Below are positions 19,038 to 27,189 of a stretch of 57,661 nt of DNA, piece after piece. The notes beneath the pieces are model-generated. The model saw only the letters and a program-made list of their open reading frames with translations. It did not search any database and was not told where the DNA came from. The translations under genes and the position numbers were made by a program. Each line of letters begins with the position of its first letter. Positions within the stretch are counted from its first letter, which is position 1. Source of the DNA: Ruminococcus sp. zg-924 (GTDB taxonomy: Bacteria > Bacillota > Clostridia > Oscillospirales > Acutalibacteraceae); NCBI RefSeq assembly GCF_024433635.1, contig NZ_WNJZ01000017.1, positions 1-57,661 of the forward strand, read 5' to 3'.

Positions 19038-19066
19038 ATTATAACATAAAAACACCATTTTAACAA
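19038..19066 (-). promoter_or_regulatory. Promoter P2 of the ribosomal protein operon
   Basis: -35 TTGTTA (19061-19066), 17-nt spacer, -10 TATAAT (19038-19043). Near-consensus housekeeping sigma promoter pointing at rpsJ, with a predicted transcription start near 19031. Confidence 0.7.
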
Positions 19067-19105
19067 TCCCAACGGCGAAACTTTATATTTAGAAGTATTG
19101 TAGAA

Positions 19106-19135
19106 ATTTTAAACAATTTTTGTGCAATATGTCAA
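19106..19135 (-). promoter_or_regulatory. Promoter P1 of the ribosomal protein operon
   Basis: -35 TTGACA (19130-19135), 18-nt spacer, -10 TAAAAT (19106-19111). It begins just after the stop of the small membrane-peptide gene and would give a transcript start about 65 nt upstream of P2. Confidence 0.6.
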
Positions 19136-19136
19136 C

Positions 19137-19271
19137 TCAGTACTGTATGCTCAGCAATACGGCAAAAACAGACGCAACCATCAAGCCTGCAACGCTTAAA
19201 GCCACAACTCTGACGAATATTGTACGCTTATCCGCCTTTTTCTTTCTTGTGTTCTTATTTTTATCAGCCAT
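19137..19271 (-). CDS. Small basic single-pass membrane peptide
   Basis: 44 residues: a Lys/Asp-rich head (MADKNKNTRKKKADKR) followed by one transmembrane segment (VVALSVAGLMVASVFAVLL), so probably N-in. The frame is open upstream, but the lysine-rich ATG is the natural start, with AAGGA about 13 nt before it. A good promoter (TTGCAA, 17 nt, TATTAT) precedes it. I do not recognise the family; short proteins of this shape are common in Clostridia. It lies directly upstream of promoter P1 of the rpsJ operon. Confidence 0.6.
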   Translation of the reverse strand: MADKNKNTRKKKADKRTIFVRVVALSVAGLMVASVFAVLLSIQY

Positions 19272-19383
19272 ACAAAAAACACTTCCTTTTTTCTTGATTA
19301 CATATATAATAAGATATAGCAAATAATATTGCAATGCAAATTTGAAATTTTATTAGCACAATATAGGTATTGGAGATGATACT

Positions 19384-19893
19384 ATGCTTCATATTTACTA
19401 CGGCACCGGCAAGGGAAAAACAACCTGTGCGGTTGGCTCTGCTGTTCGTGCCGCAGGACAAGGCTTTAAGGTTTTGTTTGTACAGCTTTTCAAAACAGAG
19501 CAAAGCGGTGAGAGAGCCGTTTTGAGAGCAACGAGCGGAATTGACCTTACACCCTGCCCCGACAAACTCAAGTTCACCTTTCAGATGAACGGTGAGGAGC
19601 TTGCGCTTGAAAAGCAAAGATACAAAAATCTGCTTAATGAAATTGTTGAGAAGTTACCCGACTATAATATGATTGTAATAGATGAGTTTTTCACACTTGC
19701 AGACTGTGGTTTTTTTAATACCGATTTTCTTCTCTCCTATATTACATCTATATATGATAAAAAAGAAGTTATTCTGACAGGTCACAGTGTTGACTGCCGA
19801 TTTATTGAGTTTGCCGACTACGCAACCTGCTTCGACTGTAAAAAGCACCCGTATGATTGCGGCGTTAAGCCTCGCAGGGGAATTGAATACTAA
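19384..19893 (+). CDS. cobO: Cob(I)alamin adenosyltransferase, CobA/CobO type
   Basis: Transfers the adenosyl group of ATP to corrinoids to make adenosylcobalamin. 169 residues. It opens with the P-loop YYGTGKGKTTCAVG and has the VLFVQLFKT segment and a Walker-B-like MIVIDEFF near 93-100, matching the BtuR/CobO fold. GTGGTCACAG-equivalent residues LTGHSVDCRF near 139 match the conserved LTGR region. It stands alone between the ribosomal operon and the dockerin gene, and fits with the B12-dependent MetH encoded 9 kb away. Confidence 0.88.
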   Translation: MLHIYYGTGKGKTTCAVGSAVRAAGQGFKVLFVQLFKTEQSGERAVLRATSGIDLTPCPDKLKFTFQMNGEELALEKQRYKNLLNEIVEKLPDYNMIVIDEFFTLADCGFFNTDFLLSYITSIYDKKEVILTGHSVDCRFIEFADYATCFDCKKHPYDCGVKPRRGIEY

Positions 19894-20202
19894 CGCTAAC
19901 ATATAACATTGTTATTTTTAGGTAAACATACAAGATGAAACTGATGTGAATTGATGTTTCTCGACGCACCTATGCGTAAATTGAAACGAATCGAATCAAT
20001 ATTTGTGTCAGCAAGCTTATTGCACCGAGTTTGATTTTCGGAGTTGATTTTAATTTTTTCTTTGATTACTTAACACAATAGTTAACATTCTATGGTTATA
20101 CTCAAAAATTCAACACAGATATTTTTATATAACAAATAATTAAAAGCGATGCGTAGTTTATCATAACTTTGCATCGCTTTTGTTATTACGGCTTAATCCG
20201 TG
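19894..20202. other. 309-bp AT-rich intergenic region
   Basis: Between the convergent cobO and dockerin-protease genes. Apart from the terminator at 20142-20181 I see no ORF, repeat or promoter that I can support. Confidence 0.6.
20142..20181 (-). terminator. Terminator for the dockerin protease gene (bidirectional)
   Basis: AAAAGCGATGC and GCATCGCTTTT form an 11-bp perfect stem, with T runs on both strands. It begins 22 nt past the protease stop and can also stop cobO transcripts. Confidence 0.8.
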
Positions 20203-21273
20203 TTATTCATATGCCCTCACGGAATAATCATATGGTATCCATCTTCCTGTGTTGTTAAGGTAGGTTTCAAGGTTAGAAAGCACGCCTCCCCAAGGGTTGG
20301 CAACAAGGAAGTCAGAGGTTTTAAGGTTTGATGAGCTTGCGCCCGGTTTTACACCGACGATGGTAAGCCAGTGGTCGCTGCCGTAGCTCGCCGTGTTTAT
20401 TATAGTCGGGTTGCCCTTTTGAAGCTGTGTGTACGCAACCTTTAGCTTGCTGGAAACGCTGTTGTTGTAATAACGAACCTTAGCAAGCCCAAAGCCTGCA
20501 CCCCATGCTGTCCAGATTATCTTGGGATCGTCCGGAGCAATTTTCTTGCCGAAATACATTGATGCGCCGATAGCCTCAGCGGTTGCGCTGCACCCTACAT
20601 TTGTGCTGCCCTCGTTGAACTTACTGTAATTGCGCTGATCATACAGATAAGAGCTTGAGTAATTATCACACACCTTATATGTAACGCCGCTTACCTTTAT
20701 TGTACCTTTCGGCTGAGGAGCTTTAACTGTGACTTTGCACTTTGCAGTATAGCCTCCGTCAACTGAGGTCGCTTTTATTTCCGCAGTACCTGCCGCCTTA
20801 GCAGTTACCGTACCGTTTGAATTAACGGTTGCAACCTTACTGTTTGAGGTAGAATAAGCAAGATATTTATTGGTAGCATTTGAAGGATTCACACTTGCGC
20901 CGACTGCAAAGGTCTTGCCGACCTCAAGTGTTTTTGATTTTGCGGAAACAGCAACGCCCTTTACCCTTACCGGTGAGCCTTTGAGAGTAATTTCCATAAC
21001 CGAAATGGCGTCATTAAGCTTTAAGCCGCTTTTCGGCATTCCTGCTGCCGTAAGATTTTCAGCCTTTACAGCATTCTCGCCGAGTGCGCATTTCATAACC
21101 AGTATTGCATCTAACGTTGAAACATAACCGTTGTGGTCAACATCGCCGTAAACCGTCTTTGCAACAGCCGATGACGAAACGTCCGTAGTTTCAACAGCTG
21201 TAACACAAAACAGACTGGTAAGGGCAACGGACGATGCCGCTATAACAGAGAGTATTTTTCTTGGTTTTCTCAT
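20203..21273 (-). CDS. Secreted dockerin / Ig-like / C39-like cysteine protease
   Basis: 356 residues: signal peptide (1-30), then a type I dockerin (about 40-100). The first repeat DVDHNGYVSTLD keeps calcium ligands; the second (GMPKSGLKLND) has lost the leading Asp ligands. A BIG2-type Ig-like domain follows (about 104-184). The C-terminal 170 residues look like a C39/papain-like fold, with Cys228 in VGCSATAEA, His301 in SDHWLTIVG and FLVANPWGG near 322-330 as the third catalytic segment. I infer a protease or peptidoglycan/peptide hydrolase docked to a cohesin scaffold. It has its own strong promoter and terminator. Substrate unknown. Confidence 0.8.
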   Translation of the reverse strand: MRKPRKILSVIAASSVALTSLFCVTAVETTDVSSSAVAKTVYGDVDHNGYVSTLDAILVMKCALGENAVKAENLTAAGMPKSGLKLNDAISVMEITLKGSPVRVKGVAVSAKSKTLEVGKTFAVGASVNPSNATNKYLAYSTSNSKVATVNSNGTVTAKAAGTAEIKATSVDGGYTAKCKVTVKAPQPKGTIKVSGVTYKVCDNYSSSYLYDQRNYSKFNEGSTNVGCSATAEAIGASMYFGKKIAPDDPKIIWTAWGAGFGLAKVRYYNNSVSSKLKVAYTQLQKGNPTIINTASYGSDHWLTIVGVKPGASSSNLKTSDFLVANPWGGVLSNLETYLNNTGRWIPYDYSVRAYE

Positions 21274-21306
21274 AGAATAAACTCCAATCTTTATTTCTTA
21301 ACAAGA

Positions 21307-21335
21307 ATTGTAACAAAATAATTACAATTTGTCAA
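21307..21335 (-). promoter_or_regulatory. Promoter of the dockerin protease gene
   Basis: -35 TTGACA (21330-21335), 17-nt spacer, -10 TACAAT (21307-21312), about 35 nt before the ATG. Near-consensus housekeeping promoter. Confidence 0.75.
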
Positions 21336-21388
21336 GAACAGTTACAGCGGCGTTACTTCCATACTTAACTCTGTGTACAGACATATTT

Positions 21389-21904
21389 TTAGTTAATTTC
21401 CTCAGTAATAGCAGATTTTGCGAGAGAACGGTTGCGATAACGCAAATCTTCTGTCACCTCTTTGATAACTTCTAAAAACGGCGGCAGTTCAACCTGCTGA
21501 GCTTCATCTCTCATTTCAACTTCCACCGTTGCCCTGTCCTGCCAAAAGTCATATATATCAAGCTCCACCGTTTGACCCTTATACTCAAAGCTGTGCCTGT
21601 GCTTATGAATTGGTGAATACTTTAAATCCCGATATGCCGTCAAGCTGTTAAACTCCTCTAAGGTTATATCCTCCTCAATTTCAACACGCTTAAGCGGTGT
21701 TATATCTCTTTTGTAGGTTCTCTTGCAGGAAACAACCCCATCCATTACGCTTTTCCTTATTCTCATACCTGCATAATCACTGTTCTGTGAGAGATACATT
21801 TGAAGCATTTCAGTGTCCTTGTAGCCGTTCTGCTTTTGGAGCAAATCAAGGCTCGGCATTCTTATAAGATATTTTCTCTCAATCTCAAGCGGTACGTTAT
21901 TCAT
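21389..21904 (-). CDS. CYTH-domain protein
   Basis: 171 residues. The EIERKYLI motif at 8-15 is the ExExK signature of the CYTH superfamily (class IV adenylate cyclase, thiamine triphosphatase, inorganic triphosphatase). Further Lys/Arg/Glu pairs (MRIRKS, CKRTYKR, RVEIEEDI, ELDIYDF, TVEVEM) alternate as expected for the eight-stranded tunnel. The most likely activity is hydrolysis of tripolyphosphate or a nucleoside triphosphate. It lies between two dockerin genes on the same strand, but has no secretion signal, so a direct link to them is doubtful. Confidence 0.85.
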   Translation of the reverse strand: MNNVPLEIERKYLIRMPSLDLLQKQNGYKDTEMLQMYLSQNSDYAGMRIRKSVMDGVVSCKRTYKRDITPLKRVEIEEDITLEEFNSLTAYRDLKYSPIHKHRHSFEYKGQTVELDIYDFWQDRATVEVEMRDEAQQVELPPFLEVIKEVTEDLRYRNRSLAKSAITEEIN

Positions 21905-21931
21905 TTATTATCACCTGACTCCTAAACATAA

Positions 21932-21951
21932 GAGGGTGCTTTCGCACCCTC
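21932..21951 (-). terminator. Hairpin terminator after the amylase gene
   Basis: GAGGGTGC-GAAA-GCACCCTC is a perfect 8-bp stem located 22 nt past the amylase stop and 28 nt before the CYTH start. The following T run is weak (CTTATGTTT), so partial read-through into CYTH is possible. Confidence 0.65.
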
Positions 21952-21973
21952 CCGATTCTATATATTATTTTAC

Positions 21974-24709
21974 TCAATTTCCGGCAACATATTCCTTTGT
22001 CTTTCCTACCGGATAATTTACGCTAAGCTGAAGCGAATACTTCTGAACTATAACAGCGTCACCAAGATTAACCTTTCCGTTGGAATCAACGTCGCCTTCG
22101 GCAATCTGTTTATCTGTCAAGCTATAAAGGCCTACCCCGGCTTTCTGAATCAAAACAGCGTCAGAAAGGGTAACCTTTCCGTTTTCGTTTACATCACCGA
22201 TAATAATTGTAACCGACGGGATTGTCGGGTCTGTTGGTTTAACAACCACATATTCTTTCCAGCTATTGCCGGCCGACAACAGCATTGATTTTCCGTTAAG
22301 CGGCAAGCCGTCTGCTCCGTCAGCAGGATATCTGTTTGTTGTTGCGTCGCTGCTCTCGGTAAACATTACAACAGCATTTTCATAACCGGCAGGAACGTCC
22401 ATTACATAATATCCCGTTTCGCTGTCAAGAGTCATTAACGTACCAGGCCACTTCTCGTATCCTACGTCTACACTGTCTGCGGACGACGCTATGTCACGAA
22501 TTACAGCACCGCTTGCCAAGGAAGGCGCTTTAGCGCTTGATGACATTGCTGACGCATCCCACGCAGTGCCGTTGTATTTGCCATTGGTCTGAGTACCGTC
22601 AAGCCAATAGCCTGTAACGCCGGCAAGCGGAAGGTCAACTGTCTGTACACCATTGCCGTTATTGAATACAACACCAGTTGCGCCTGACGGAATATCAATA
22701 GTATAGTTACCCTTGCCCTCAAAGTTTGTTTCATACTTTGTCATGGCTGTGCCCGGCCAGCCGGCACCGCAGGTGCCGTTATCGTTAAAGAAATACGCCT
22801 TAACCGTACCCCATCCGAGGCTGTCTGTAAATTTAATTGTTCCGTCGGAAATTGGGTCTGTCGAACCTGTCGGGTCTGTCGAGCCTGTCGGGTCTGTCGA
22901 ACTGTCTCCGACATTATACATATAGCAGTAAACCGCTTTCCAATTATATGAAGAATTGTCAAAGTATACTCTCTGAGTTTGGCTTGGATCCCTCTTCTGA
23001 TATGTATATGTTTGCGCCGCTGAGGTTGTTTTGCCGTCTGTTGCGGTTACTGTAAGTTTAATATCCACGCCGTAGCCAACACCCTCGCCAACTGAAATTG
23101 TCTTGTCGCCAGTGAAGGTCTGAGCAGTGCCGCCGTTTATGCTGTATGTACCTGATGTAGCGTTTACAAGTGAAAGGTCAACGCTGATGCCTTCGCTTTG
23201 AGAAGCGCTGTATGTTCCGCTGGGTTTTGAAACCTTTACAGACGGCGTTGTAACTGCGTTATAAACAACAGCAACGCCTGACGAGCCAATTTGACCCTTA
23301 ATTTGACCACCTGATACTGTAAATGTATTGCCTGTTACCTGATCTGTATATGTTCCATCCTTCATTTTGTTAGCCTTAACGCTTACAGATGTTGACGTAC
23401 CTGAGCAGTTAACAAGAACAACGCCGCTTGTACCTCTCTCGTTATAAGCAATAGAGCCGCTTGCTGACAAATATTCTGACTGGCCTGCAAAGTAGTTTTT
23501 AAACCGGTTTACAGCCTGAACCTCTTTATTTGCCCAAGCTGTTACGCTTGCTGTGCCGATGCTCTGAGAGTAGTTTGCCGGACGTGCCAAATACATTCCG
23601 CAAGACTCAGCTCTTGAGCCTACAAGACCCCATGTCTTGTTCATTGTCGAATCGCTCTGTCCTCTTGAAGAACCATCAGCGTATGTATCGTGCGACTCGT
23701 TCCAAAGCACAGCCTTTGCCGCTGCCGGAGACGAACCGTCATCAAATGTATAATCAGATCTCTTTGCACCGTTTGCATTGCCGCTGTTAACCTTGCTGCG
23801 GATATCGTTACTGGTAGAGTTGACCGTAATGCTCATATACTTAGTGTACTCGTTTACGATTGTCTGTCCGCCGCCGGTTTTGTCAAGGATTTCACCGTAG
23901 TAATACGGAGTAAAGCCTCTTGAGCTTTTTGCATATGATGTTGTATATCCGAGAATCTCGCTCCAGAAGTTGCTCGATGAGTTTTCAAGGTCATTCGGAA
24001 CCTCAAGGTGTTTAGCTCCGTCAAAACGGAATCCGTCCGCACCTGCGTCGATACACTCCTTCATAAACTCCTTTTCATATTTCTGAACCTTTGAATTACC
24101 TGTGTTCAAGTCAGGCAAGCCGCCCATGCAGTTGTGTGTAATATCCCAGCGGCTGTCCCAGTTTGAAGTATTAGTTTTAATGCTGTGCCAGCAGCTTGAA
24201 TCGTTCCTGATATCATCAGGAATTGTCGGCGAAAGAGAATTGTCGCCGTTGTTTGCCATGTGGTTTAAAACTGCGTCAACAATAACCTTTACTCCGTACT
24301 TGTGGGCCTCAGCGCACATAGCCTGAAAATCTGCCTTAGTTCCAAGCGCATTCTGTGAAGATGAGTCAATCTTGAAATTTGACGGCTGATAGTAAACCCA
24401 CCAGCTACCTGAATACTGTCTGTTCTGTGTTGTTTCTTTTATGGTCTGAATAGGCGAGGTCTGAATTGCAGAGAAGCCCTGCTCCGCAATTTTTTTCATA
24501 TTGCTCTTAATGCCGTTATAGGACCAGTTCCAGCACTGAAGAATCTGCCCCTGCTGAACATTGTCAACAAGGCCGTAGCTTGTGGCTTGTGAGCTCACCT
24601 CGTCGGTTGTCACTGCACTTCCGACAACCGGTATAGAAAATACTGAAGCCGCAAGGCAAATTGCCACTACAAGGCTAAGAATTTTCTTTCCAAATTTTTG
24701 TTTTCCCAT
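21974..24709 (-). CDS. Secreted alpha-amylase GH13 with starch-binding modules and dockerin
   Basis: 911 residues. Signal peptide to about residue 31, then a GH13 barrel with region I DAVLNH (145-150), II GFRFDGAKH (nucleophile Asp230), III GEIL (acid Glu273) and IV NESHDT (Asp341). All catalytic residues are present, so it should cleave alpha-1,4 bonds of starch. The barrel resembles the Bacillus subtilis AmyE type. After the beta domain comes an Ig/chitobiase-C-like domain (about 488-572), a 25-residue CBM26-like start (578-602), an STDPTG repeat linker (603-619), a CBM26-like module (623-717), a second related module lacking its usual start (about 749-817), and a type I dockerin with two intact calcium loops (837-896). 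Probably an amylosome component. Confidence 0.93.
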   Translation of the reverse strand: MGKQKFGKKILSLVVAICLAASVFSIPVVGSAVTTDEVSSQATSYGLVDNVQQGQILQCWNWSYNGIKSNMKKIAEQGFSAIQTSPIQTIKETTQNRQYSGSWWVYYQPSNFKIDSSSQNALGTKADFQAMCAEAHKYGVKVIVDAVLNHMANNGDNSLSPTIPDDIRNDSSCWHSIKTNTSNWDSRWDITHNCMGGLPDLNTGNSKVQKYEKEFMKECIDAGADGFRFDGAKHLEVPNDLENSSSNFWSEILGYTTSYAKSSRGFTPYYYGEILDKTGGGQTIVNEYTKYMSITVNSTSNDIRSKVNSGNANGAKRSDYTFDDGSSPAAAKAVLWNESHDTYADGSSRGQSDSTMNKTWGLVGSRAESCGMYLARPANYSQSIGTASVTAWANKEVQAVNRFKNYFAGQSEYLSASGSIAYNERGTSGVVLVNCSGTSTSVSVKANKMKDGTYTDQVTGNTFTVSGGQIKGQIGSSGVAVVYNAVTTPSVKVSKPSGTYSASQSEGISVDLSLVNATSGTYSINGGTAQTFTGDKTISVGEGVGYGVDIKLTVTATDGKTTSAAQTYTYQKRDPSQTQRVYFDNSSYNWKAVYCYMYNVGDSSTDPTGSTDPTGSTDPISDGTIKFTDSLGWGTVKAYFFNDNGTCGAGWPGTAMTKYETNFEGKGNYTIDIPSGATGVVFNNGNGVQTVDLPLAGVTGYWLDGTQTNGKYNGTAWDASAMSSSAKAPSLASGAVIRDIASSADSVDVGYEKWPGTLMTLDSETGYYVMDVPAGYENAVVMFTESSDATTNRYPADGADGLPLNGKSMLLSAGNSWKEYVVVKPTDPTIPSVTIIIGDVNENGKVTLSDAVLIQKAGVGLYSLTDKQIAEGDVDSNGKVNLGDAVIVQKYSLQLSVNYPVGKTKEYVAGN

Positions 24710-24926
24710 TTTGTTTCCTCCTTGTTTATAAATGCTAATTCAATACTTAACGCCGATTGAAAACAAGATTAAATTTAATTTTTGTTAAGTATCATTAATC
24801 GGGAATTTCGTAAAAATCCTCTTATATACCATAACACCAATCAGTGATTTTTACAATTCGGAATAATCGCCAAAGTTTTGTAAAAAATTTGTAATTTTTT
24901 CACATTACCTGTTAATAAATCTTTTC

Positions 24927-24954
24927 ATTATAATATTATCACCGTCAAATGCAA
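24927..24954 (-). promoter_or_regulatory. Possible amylase promoter
   Basis: -35 TTGCAT (24949-24954), 16-nt spacer, -10 TATAAT (24927-24932) on the minus strand, giving a leader of about 210 nt before the amylase ATG. The rest of the 24710-25018 gap is AT-rich with no ORF and no clear CcpA-type operator. Confidence 0.45.
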
Positions 24955-24961
24955 TAATTTG

Positions 24962-24990
24962 TTGAAAAATGCATTTTTTCGTGATAAAAT
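24962..24990 (+). promoter_or_regulatory. Promoter of the first TIM44-like gene
   Basis: -35 TTGAAA (24962-24967), 17-nt spacer, -10 TAAAAT (24985-24990), about 28 nt before the start codon. It is back to back with the possible amylase promoter. Confidence 0.6.
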
Positions 24991-25018
24991 ATTTTTATTA
25001 AGTTTGAGGAGAATTTAT

Positions 25019-26086
25019 ATGAGAAAAAGATTATTTGCAATTCTTACCTGCGTACTCTTAGTTTTTTCACTTCTTAGCATAGGAATTTTCAGTGCTTCTG
25101 CGGTGTTTCCGGATAGTCAATGGGATGTCGGAAATTATAATGACTACGGCGGCGGCGGAGGAGGCTACTCCGGCGGTGGCTACTCAGGCGGCGGCAGCAG
25201 TAGCAGTAGCGGAGATATAGCATGGTTTCTGATGTTTTTGGTGAGAAATCCTATAGCCATTATTATAATCCTTGTCATATTTTTAGTTTGCTATTTATTA
25301 GCAACAAAGATAAAGAAATCAGCACCCACCACCGGCGGCACAACGCAAGCCTACAATCCGCCTGTTATGCCTATGGACTTTACCGACAGAATCTCGGAGG
25401 CAATACGTCAAATTGACCCGAATTTCTCATCCGATGCATTCATCACCTGGTCTAAGGATGTATTCATAACCTTACAGCAGGCATGGACTGCAAGGGATTG
25501 GAGCACAATACGTCCTCTTGAAAAGGAAGAGCTTTTTGAGCAGCATAAACGCCAGCTTGACGAATACATAGCGAACAAGAAAATTAATATTATTGAGAGA
25601 ATAAATGTAGGTCAGACTCACCTGCACAAATACGAGCGTGACGCTCAGTACGAATACCTCACCGTTTATATGGCAACAAGAATGGTTGACTATATTATCG
25701 ACGAGCAAACACGCAAGGTTCTAAAGGGCGACCCGAATACCGACTGCTATATGAACTACCTGCTTACATTTATGCGTAAAACAGGCGTTAAGAGCCATGA
25801 GGGAACAGACAGAACCGTATCCAAGAGCTGCCCGAACTGCGGCGCACCTCTGAGCATTACAAGCAGCGGCAAGTGCGAATACTGCGGAAGCATAATCACA
25901 ACAGGCGACTTCGACTGGGTACTTGCTAAGATGGACGCTGTTAAGGCAAACACTGTTATTGACAACCGTGGCGTTATCCTAAATGACGGAACAAATGAAG
26001 ATAACAACAATAACAACAGCGACAATAGCGGCAATGGTGACGGCGACGTAAGCTTTGACGATATGATGAACGGTGACAAAAACTAA
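25019..26086 (+). CDS. TIM44-like membrane protein with zinc ribbon
   Basis: 355 residues from the ATG behind GAGGAG (the frame is open 20 codons further up without a ribosome binding site). N-terminal signal-like helix (to about 29), a Gly/Ser-rich stretch (GGGGGGYSGGGYSGGG, about 42-65), a transmembrane segment (NPIAIIIILVIFLVCYLLA), then a TIM44-like domain with DAFITWSKDVFITLQQAWTARDW and RPLEKEELFEQH. Next is a zinc ribbon CPNCGAPL...CEYCGSI and an Asn/Asp-rich acidic tail. The domain combination is common in Clostridia but uncharacterised. The soluble part is probably cytoplasmic. Confidence 0.8.
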   Translation: MRKRLFAILTCVLLVFSLLSIGIFSASAVFPDSQWDVGNYNDYGGGGGGYSGGGYSGGGSSSSSGDIAWFLMFLVRNPIAIIIILVIFLVCYLLATKIKKSAPTTGGTTQAYNPPVMPMDFTDRISEAIRQIDPNFSSDAFITWSKDVFITLQQAWTARDWSTIRPLEKEELFEQHKRQLDEYIANKKINIIERINVGQTHLHKYERDAQYEYLTVYMATRMVDYIIDEQTRKVLKGDPNTDCYMNYLLTFMRKTGVKSHEGTDRTVSKSCPNCGAPLSITSSGKCEYCGSIITTGDFDWVLAKMDAVKANTVIDNRGVILNDGTNEDNNNNNSDNSGNGDGDVSFDDMMNGDKN

Positions 26087-26120
26087 TCCGTCAAAAATAA
26101 AAAATTAACCGAAAAACAAC

Positions 26121-26155
26121 AGACGGACAGCGTTAACACTCTGCCCGTCTTTGTT
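26121..26155 (+). terminator. Terminator between the TIM44-like paralogues
   Basis: AGACGG(a)CAG...CTG(c)CCGTCT stem with one mismatch, followed by TTGTTTTTC. It ends about 20 nt before the second gene. Confidence 0.6.
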
Positions 26156-26175
26156 TTTCATACCGGGAGAAATAT

Positions 26176-27123
26176 ATGAAAAAGAAAGCATTAATCCTCA
26201 AGTTTCTTGCTCTGATTATTCTTAGTTCTTCAAGCTGCATTACAGCGTCAGCTGCCGAAACCCTTACTGCAAGCTCAGACATATTTTCGTCGAGTTTTCT
26301 GACAATTGTTTTTCGCGCACTTCCTGCATTGCTCGGTTGTATTGCACTTATTGTGGTTATATGTATTTTAAGAAAAGTAGTCAGAAACGCTTCGATACAC
26401 GCTTCCTCCTCTCTATTCTCGCTTATCAATTCACTGATAAACAATAAATCATCATCACAAAACCAAACGCACAACGAAAAGGATTTTTCCACCGACACAC
26501 ATCCGAATGACAACACGATAAAGATTATTTCGGCGATTCGCCTTATCGACAGCGACTTTATGGGCGAGGCATTTTTGACCTTTGCAAACAATGTTTTTAT
26601 TGGTCTTCAAAGAGCATGGACAGCAAGAAATCTGAGTAGTATAAGACCGTTTGAAAAGGAGGAACTTTTTGAGCAGCACAGCAAGCAGCTTCAAAATTAC
26701 ATAAACCGCCGACAGATAAACGTAATTGACAACATCAAAATTACCACATCGTACCTGCATAAGTATGAGCGTGACCGACAATATGAATATCTGACGGTAT
26801 ATATGGACGTCCGAATGTCTAACTATATCGTCGACGCTGATACAAGAAATGTGTTAACGGGCAACCCTTCCACCATAGGCAATACCCCATACCTGCTTAC
26901 CTTTATGAGAAGAAGAGGTGTTCTGAGCAATGGCGAATGCAACAAAACAATGTCAAAAAGCTGTCCAAACTGCGGAGCGGTGCTCAGTATGTCAAACAGC
27001 AGTAAATGCGAATACTGCGGCGGAATTATAACGCAAAGCGACTTTGACTGGGTTCTGTCAAATATAAACACGGTAAATTCCAACACAGTTATTGACAACA
27101 GAGGTATTGTTATAAACGATTAA
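26176..27123 (+). CDS. TIM44-like membrane protein with zinc ribbon (tandem paralogue)
   Basis: 315 residues. N-terminal signal-like helix, a transmembrane segment (LLGCIALIVVICIL), then the same TIM44-like domain (FLTFANNVFIGLQRAWTARNLSSIRPFEKEELFEQH) and zinc ribbon (CPNCGAVL...CEYCGGI), ending TVIDNRGIVIND. It lacks the Gly/Ser-rich stretch and the acidic tail of its neighbour. The similarity over the domain points to an old tandem duplication. Function unknown. Confidence 0.8.
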   Translation: MKKKALILKFLALIILSSSSCITASAAETLTASSDIFSSSFLTIVFRALPALLGCIALIVVICILRKVVRNASIHASSSLFSLINSLINNKSSSQNQTHNEKDFSTDTHPNDNTIKIISAIRLIDSDFMGEAFLTFANNVFIGLQRAWTARNLSSIRPFEKEELFEQHSKQLQNYINRRQINVIDNIKITTSYLHKYERDRQYEYLTVYMDVRMSNYIVDADTRNVLTGNPSTIGNTPYLLTFMRRRGVLSNGECNKTMSKSCPNCGAVLSMSNSSKCEYCGGIITQSDFDWVLSNINTVNSNTVIDNRGIVIND

Positions 27124-27160
27124 CCAATATAATACTATAATACGAAAGATTTAATAACAG

Positions 27161-27189
27161 TCGGGCAGCATTCTTGACACGCTGTCCGA
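27161..27189 (+). terminator. Terminator of the second TIM44-like gene
   Basis: TCGGGCAGC and GCTGTCCGA form a stem with one G-U pair and an 11-nt loop, followed by ATTTGTT. The loop contains the -35 hexamer of the metF promoter. Confidence 0.5.

Noticed and set aside
22501-22962. Short overlapping frames within the amylase gene on both strands
   Set aside because: They arise from the repetitive linker and from codon bias of the amylase. No ribosome binding sites and no recognisable domains.
24710-25018. CcpA (cre) site in the amylase upstream region
   Set aside because: No sequence close to the cre consensus TGWAANCGNTNWCA could be found by eye.
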